NCBI RefSeq assembly: GCF_017876775.1
Contig: NZ_JAGIOP010000002.1
Coordinates: 496,001 to 560,000, forward strand
Length of the DNA: 64,000 nucleotides
From: Mycolicibacterium lutetiense
Lineage (GTDB): Bacteria > Actinomycetota > Actinomycetes > Mycobacteriales > Mycobacteriaceae
Reading direction: 5' to 3'
This document shows, piece after piece, positions 60,704-64,000 of the stretch. The translations under genes were made by a program, and so were the position numbers. The notes beneath the pieces are model-generated. The model had not been told where the DNA came from, ran no database searches, and worked only from the letters and a program-made list of their open reading frames with translations. The stretch's first letter is position 1; every line of letters begins with the position of its first letter.

Positions 60704-60752
60704 ATCTGTTTGGTGTTACCTGAAGACCCTCGGCTGCAACCGGGGGTCTTCG
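60704..60752 (-). promoter_or_regulatory. Structured leader, copy A
   Basis: The 18-bp box ATCTGTTTGGTGTTACCT (60704-60721, plus-strand reading) is next to a GAAGACCC/GGGTCTTC hairpin (60722-60751) whose loop contains CTGCAA. It also ends the gene at 60757. Compare copy B at 61304. Confidence 0.5.
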
Positions 60753-60756
60753 TCTT

Positions 60757-60957
60757 TTAGCGGGTCTTGTCCCGCCAATTGCGCGCGTCATCCCGCAGCT
60801 TGATGAACGCGGCTACGTCAGCCCGCTTGTACACCACCGTTCGGTGCCCGGTGCGGGTGAAGCGCGGGCTCGTTCCACGGTATCGGTACGTCGCCAGGGT
60901 CGATGGTGAAATTCCCAGCAGCGCGGCGGTTTCGGCGCTCGTAAGGGTGTCGGTCAT
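60757..60957 (-). CDS. Excisionase-like HTH_17 protein
   Basis: 66 residues. SAETAALLGISPSTLATYRYRGTSPRFTRTGHRTVVYKRADVAAFI is a complete excisionase/MerR-type winged helix, the size of typical Xis proteins. It ends at the hairpin of leader copy A. Confidence 0.78.
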   Translation of the reverse strand: MTDTLTSAETAALLGISPSTLATYRYRGTSPRFTRTGHRTVVYKRADVAAFIKLRDDARNWRDKTR

Positions 60958-61023
60958 GTGGATGGTCTCCTGTGGGTGTTGGTGGGGCGGGGAAGCTCTG
61001 TGACGCTTCCCCGCCCCGATGGT

Positions 61024-61290
61024 CTACGCGGCGAACGCGACGAACGGGTTGTGCGCGATGATGGTTTCGCGCACACCGGGCAGGCTGTACACGTCCACGT
61101 CCACGTCATCGTCGTAGTCGATGTGGTCGGACAGGTCGATCTCGTACCCCAGCAGCGCCTCTACGGCGGTGGCGATTTCGTTCCCGTGCGCCGCGCGGAT
61201 GTCTTCGGTGACGCGCTCGATGTAGTCCTCGATAGCGTCCCCGCCATGGGTTGCCATGTAGCGGCTGTGGGCGCGTGATGAGTAGGACAT
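61024..61290 (-). CDS. Small acidic hypothetical protein
   Basis: 88 residues from ATG 61290. Helical, then strongly acidic (SDHIDYDDDVDVDVYSLPG). No family. It lies behind leader copy B and the degenerate 17-mer at 61449, so it is probably first in the operon that ends at 60340. Confidence 0.6.
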   Translation of the reverse strand: MSYSSRAHSRYMATHGGDAIEDYIERVTEDIRAAHGNEIATAVEALLGYEIDLSDHIDYDDDVDVDVYSLPGVRETIIAHNPFVAFAA

Positions 61291-61303
61291 GTGTTGTGTT
61301 CCA

Positions 61304-61336
61304 ATCTGTTTGGTGTTGCCTCGGGGCTGCAACCCC
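61304..61336 (-). promoter_or_regulatory. Structured leader, copy B
   Basis: ATCTGTTTGGTGTTGCCT (61304-61321) matches copy A at 17 of 18 positions and is followed by CGGGG/CCCCG arms (61322-61336) around a CTGCAA loop, the same loop as in copy A. It lies 14 bases before the ATG at 61290. Confidence 0.55.
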
Positions 61337-61448
61337 GTCGTTCTCTTACAACACCAACATTACCAATCATAGACACCCGTGTCTATGAATCACTGTGTGT
61401 TCTCCGTCACATTCACGGTGTGTATCCTTGTGTTACAACGTGATTGGT

Positions 61449-61465
61449 GCTAATGCGACGTTAAC
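61449..61465. promoter_or_regulatory. Element 17-mer motif copy 5 (degenerate, inverted)
   Basis: GCTAATGCGACGTTAAC matches the inverted consensus at 13 of 17 positions, 159 bases upstream of the gene at 61290 and downstream of the gene at 61536. Confidence 0.45.
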
Positions 61466-61535
61466 ACCCCACTCTCACCCGCACGCCAAAACCGCCCCCG
61501 TCCACATGGGACAGGGGCGGCTCGGCTCGGTGGAG

Positions 61536-61940
61536 CTAGACCGTCGCAGCGTCCACCACGGACACCGCCATGTTGTCCCGCACCGACACCGGAACGTCCC
61601 GCTCCGTCGCCGCTGTCAGCACGGTGGTGACCTTCGCTTGCCGCCCGGTTTGCACCACGCAGCGCATGTCGCCCCAATCACTCGGGACGGCGGTGTCAAC
61701 GATGATGGTGATAGGTGTCGCGGTGTCGAAGGCGCGGCGGGCGTAACGGTCGGTGATGACGGCACGCGCCACGGCGACTACCCCAGCCGGATCGGTGGAC
61801 ACGGTGACGCCGTGTACACCAGCCCACGCGGCGATGTCACGGGTTGCGACAATCACGATCTCGCCGCGATCCACCGCCTCGCGGGCAAGTTCCTTGGCGC
61901 GGTGTGTTGTGCCGCTACCGATGATGAGTGTGTGTGCCAT
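61536..61940 (-). CDS. Hypothetical protein with P-loop-like N-terminus
   Basis: 134 residues. HTLIIGSGTTHRAKELAREA resembles a Walker A strand-loop-helix but lacks the GK(S/T). A later strand ITIIVDTAVP ends in Asp like a Walker B, and VVQTGRQAKVTTVLTA resembles a sensor strand. This could be a degenerate P-loop protein. AGAGAGAAAC precedes the ATG at 61940. The function is unknown. Confidence 0.55.
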   Translation of the reverse strand: MAHTLIIGSGTTHRAKELAREAVDRGEIVIVATRDIAAWAGVHGVTVSTDPAGVVAVARAVITDRYARRAFDTATPITIIVDTAVPSDWGDMRCVVQTGRQAKVTTVLTAATERDVPVSVRDNMAVSVVDAATV

Positions 61941-61962
61941 GTTGTTTCTCTCTTTCCGTGGA

Positions 61963-62442
61963 CTACAGCCAGTCCGTCTCGTCGTCGTTGAGGTTGAGCA
62001 CGCACATGCACTCGGGACACCGATGATCGAACCGCCCGCCACGGGGCACATGAGTCCCGCAGAAGATGCAATCGAACGGCAGCCTGTCGATGTCCAGCGT
62101 CTCGGCAACATAGTTGCGCGCCAGTGTGTTCCACACGATGCGTAGCTCGCTCAGCGCCGCGTCACGAACGGCAGGCGCGATGACGGTAAGCGGTCCACCC
62201 GCACGGTTCCAGTCGGTGTCGAACCTCGCGTGGATGACCTCGGCAGCGTCCACGCACTTCGCCCACTGAGATTGCAAACGGGCGAAGTGCTCGGGGAAGG
62301 TGTCCCCACCACATTGGTTGGCGTCAAGGGTCAGATCCACGGTGTCGTCCACGAACGCCGCCATCCGGTCGGTGAGATAGTTCCGTGCTCGGTAGGCGGG
62401 GGTGTACCCCGCGTCCCATGCTTCGGGGTTGGTGGTGCTCAC
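61963..62442 (-). CDS. Hypothetical protein with C-terminal zinc ribbon
   Basis: 159 residues. A long helical domain (WAKCVDAAEVIHARFDTDWNRAGG ... DAALSELRIVWNTLARNYVAE) is followed by a C-terminal CxxC pair set (CIFCGTH, CPECMC), a zinc-ribbon fold. Its start overlaps the stop of the HTH gene upstream (ATGA). No named family. Confidence 0.62.
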   Translation of the reverse strand: MSTTNPEAWDAGYTPAYRARNYLTDRMAAFVDDTVDLTLDANQCGGDTFPEHFARLQSQWAKCVDAAEVIHARFDTDWNRAGGPLTVIAPAVRDAALSELRIVWNTLARNYVAETLDIDRLPFDCIFCGTHVPRGGRFDHRCPECMCVLNLNDDETDWL

Positions 62443-62696
62443 GCCGACACCGCGCGGCTACGCGGGCGTGAATCTCCGGGTTCCACCAGCCCGCTCATCA
62501 GCCAGTCGTACACATCGCCCGCGCGGTAGGCGATGAGGTGTCCCTGTCGGATGTAACGGGGTCCACGCTTTTGATGCCGAAGCTGTGCCAGGTGGTTTGC
62601 GGTGATCGGAAAATGCTTCTCCACGTCCTTCGGGCGCAGGAAGGCGTCAGCGTCAGGCGCTACACTCACCCGATTACGCATGTCACTGTCAGTCAT
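62439..62696 (-). CDS. HTH_17 excisionase-like protein next to the integrase
   Basis: 85 residues. LRPKDVEKHFPITANHLAQLRHQKRGPRYIRQGHLIAYRAGDVYDWL is an HTH_17 domain. It is divergent from the XRE gene across 29 bases and starts a leftward operon. Its closeness to the integrase makes it a good Xis candidate. Confidence 0.75.
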   Translation of the reverse strand: MTDSDMRNRVSVAPDADAFLRPKDVEKHFPITANHLAQLRHQKRGPRYIRQGHLIAYRAGDVYDWLMSGLVEPGDSRPRSRAVSA

Positions 62697-62725
62697 AGCC
62701 TGACAGTACCAGATGGGAGGGGCTT

Positions 62726-63229
62726 ATGGCGCTTACACGTCAGTCTGTACCTGTCGAAATGCAGGGGCTACGGCTTATGTGCCTTAATATGGCTGACATG
62801 GCACCAAGCAAGCGCGCGGCGGAAACCTCTCACGCGGTGGCGGGCAACCTGTTGCTACTACGCAACGGCGCGGGCATGTCTCTTCGGCAGCTCAGCGGCG
62901 AACTCGCCGAACACGGCGTGACGATCAGCGCCCAGTCCTTGAGTGCCATCGAACGCGGCGACACCGCCGTCACCGTGGACCTGTTGACCGCCCTCGCAGC
63001 GGTGTTTTCGGTGTCCCCTATCCGCTTGCTCATGCCGAACACCGACGACGGGTTCGACCCCGCTGTGGCGCTCACCGGGACCGAATCCACTTACCCGATT
63101 TCCCTGTACGAGTGGCTGGCTGGCGTTGCACCCCTTGGTATTTCCGTGAACACCTCCGATATAGACCCGCGTGTCGTCGCGGCGTTCCGTGATCGGAGCC
63201 AGCCTCCGTGGTTGCGAGAGAAGGGCTGA
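62726..63229 (+). CDS. XRE family (Cro/C1-type) regulator
   Basis: 167 residues with GGGAGGGG before the ATG at 62726. The HTH is VAGNLLLLRNGAGMSLRQLSGELAEHGVTISAQSLSAIERGDTAVTVDLLTALAAVFSV (residues 40-98), the classic Cro/C1 fold; later ATG codons (MADMAP) are possible starts. It is 3 bases upstream of the integrase and divergent from an excisionase-like gene, so it is the likely element repressor controlling the lysogeny-like state. Confidence 0.82.
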   Translation: MALTRQSVPVEMQGLRLMCLNMADMAPSKRAAETSHAVAGNLLLLRNGAGMSLRQLSGELAEHGVTISAQSLSAIERGDTAVTVDLLTALAAVFSVSPIRLLMPNTDDGFDPAVALTGTESTYPISLYEWLAGVAPLGISVNTSDIDPRVVAAFRDRSQPPWLREKG

Positions 63230-63232
63230 CCC

Positions 63233-64000
63233 ATGGGTTTCACTGACGACTATGCACTCACGTCGGGCGCGCGACGCTGGCGCGCCTTCTACCGCAACCC
63301 TGAAGGGGCGCAAAAGTCCAAGTCCGGGTTCAAGACGAAACGCGACGCTGAGGCGTTCATCGCCAAGACCGAAGTGTCCAAGCTGGATCAGACGTACATC
63401 GCACCGGACAAGGGCAAGGTCACCGTGGGCGAGTTCGGCGCGCGGTGGATGAAGTCGCACCTCATCAAACCGTCAGGTAAGCGCAGCTACGACAGTGCTT
63501 GGCGCGTCCACGTGGAGCCGCGTTGGGGACGCACACCCCTGTCCCGCGTCGAACGCCAAGACGTGGTGGACTGGGTAGCCGAACTGAACGAAAAGCTCGG
63601 TGCGAAATCGGTGCAGCGGTGCCACGGCGTTCTACACGGCGTTCTACAGGCAGCCGTGGACAACGGCATGATTGTCCGTAATGTCGCGTCGAAAGTGCGC
63701 CTCCCCCAACCGTCCGACGATGACCCTGTGTTCCTCACACATGGGCAGCTTGAAGCGCTGATCATCGAAGCGGGCAACGGGAAGCGCACCCGCGCCGATG
63801 CGCCCGCCATCATTGCGGTGCTGGGGTATTGCGGTCTCCGTTGGGGTGAGCTGGCGGCGCTCACACCGGACCACTTCATGGGCAACAAGATCACTGTGCG
63901 TGAGAACGCGGTAGCTGTGGGATCAACCATCCATCGCGGCACACCCAAGGGCGGCGACCGACGCCGCGTACCGATCCCCAACCGTGTGCTGGCATTGGTG
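63233..64000 (+). CDS. Tyrosine integrase (3' part off window)
   Basis: 256 residues visible, no stop before the edge. Residues 1-50 are an arm-binding AP2-like domain (RRWRAFYRNPEGAQKSKSGFKTKRDAEAFI), residues 60-145 the core-binding SAM-like domain, and the catalytic domain begins with GYCGLRWGEL carrying the first catalytic Arg (about residue 203). The C-terminal H-x-x-R and Tyr are outside the window. It catalyses site-specific insertion, here presumably into the tRNA-Leu at 39,564, and follows the XRE gene. Confidence 0.93.
   Translation, partial: MGFTDDYALTSGARRWRAFYRNPEGAQKSKSGFKTKRDAEAFIAKTEVSKLDQTYIAPDKGKVTVGEFGARWMKSHLIKPSGKRSYDSAWRVHVEPRWGRTPLSRVERQDVVDWVAELNEKLGAKSVQRCHGVLHGVLQAAVDNGMIVRNVASKVRLPQPSDDDPVFLTHGQLEALIIEAGNGKRTRADAPAIIAVLGYCGLRWGELAALTPDHFMGNKITVRENAVAVGSTIHRGTPKGGDRRRVPIPNRVLALV

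Larger units (their letters stand above)
39564..64000. mobile_element. Integrated conjugative-type element (AICE-like), left end to beyond window
   Basis: The element begins at a tRNA gene. It contains an XRE regulator and tyrosine integrase at the far end, excisionase-like HTH proteins, a replication-type ATPase near iterons, an FtsK/TraB-like ATPase with membrane partners and a DUF2637-like protein. That set is the usual content of actinobacterial integrative and conjugative elements, which move as double-stranded DNA. No capsid, terminase or tail gene was seen, so a prophage is unlikely. The right end (attR) is outside the window; the size is at least 24.4 kb. Confidence 0.85.

Noticed and set aside
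60106..60723. 205-codon plus-strand frame
   Set aside because: It runs through a 17-bp hairpin terminator and is antisense to two overlapping leftward genes.
39564..64000. Prophage interpretation of the integrated region
   Set aside because: An integrase, XRE repressor and HTH_17 proteins are present, but no terminase, portal, capsid, tail or lysis gene was found; an FtsK/TraB-type pump, DUF2637-like protein and replication ATPase fit a conjugative element better.

Overview
The window comes from a fast-growing mycobacterium (Mycolicibacterium-like). The evidence is the high GC content, the dense short operons, the many TetR regulators, and a PdtaR-type ANTAR regulator that reads almost like the M. 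tuberculosis protein and sits beside a Liv-type ABC operon and a tRNA-Leu(CAA). No ribosomal RNA, insertion sequence or CRISPR array was seen.

Bases 1 to about 39,560 are ordinary chromosome, mostly small catabolic and transport cassettes each with its own regulator. In order they are: a truncated phytanoyl-CoA dioxygenase with a divergent TetR (1-1477); an SDR reductase, a TetR, an MDR oxidoreductase and an unknown 372-residue protein (1947-5959); a Tat-exported multicopper oxidase (7220-8755); a TrpB2-type PLP enzyme (9624-10925); hydrolases, a SnoaL-like protein and small secreted proteins (11028-17419); an MFS exporter (17496-18962); a complete spermidine/putrescine-type ABC operon (19187-23362); a TetR-controlled Rieske oxygenase cassette with NTF2-like partner, thioesterase and MBL hydrolase (23767-28040); a gluconate permease/kinase/GntR set (29476-32239); a complete branched-chain amino acid-type ABC operon (33555-38658); and pdtaR (38854-39480).

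From the tRNA at 39,564 to beyond the window end lies an integrated mobile element of at least 24.4 kb. Its right end carries an XRE regulator and a tyrosine integrase that runs off the window. The rest looks like an actinobacterial integrative and conjugative element: an excisionase-like protein, a DUF3987-like replication ATPase, an iteron-rich candidate origin (58,600-58,900), a DUF2637/SpdB-like membrane protein, and one FtsK/TraB-type DNA-pumping ATPase coupled to five small membrane or lipoproteins. Its left end carries a DNA methyltransferase fused to a nuclease-like domain.

The most unusual part is the cargo linked to the transfer operon. A tightly overlapping operon (45339 to 42533) encodes a small HTH protein, a secreted peptide, a 412-residue low-complexity protein, a WXG100/EspC-like helical-hairpin protein and a zinc-metallopeptidase lipoprotein. 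A second metallopeptidase lipoprotein is in the FtsK operon. A 17-bp motif related to GTTAATGTCGGAGTAAC recurs at six places, each upstream of a leftward operon, so the element appears to have its own regulon. A repeated structured leader (hairpin plus an 18-bp box) precedes two of its small genes. I read this as a conjugation module married to ESX-like secreted proteins and two surface proteases. That reading is inference.
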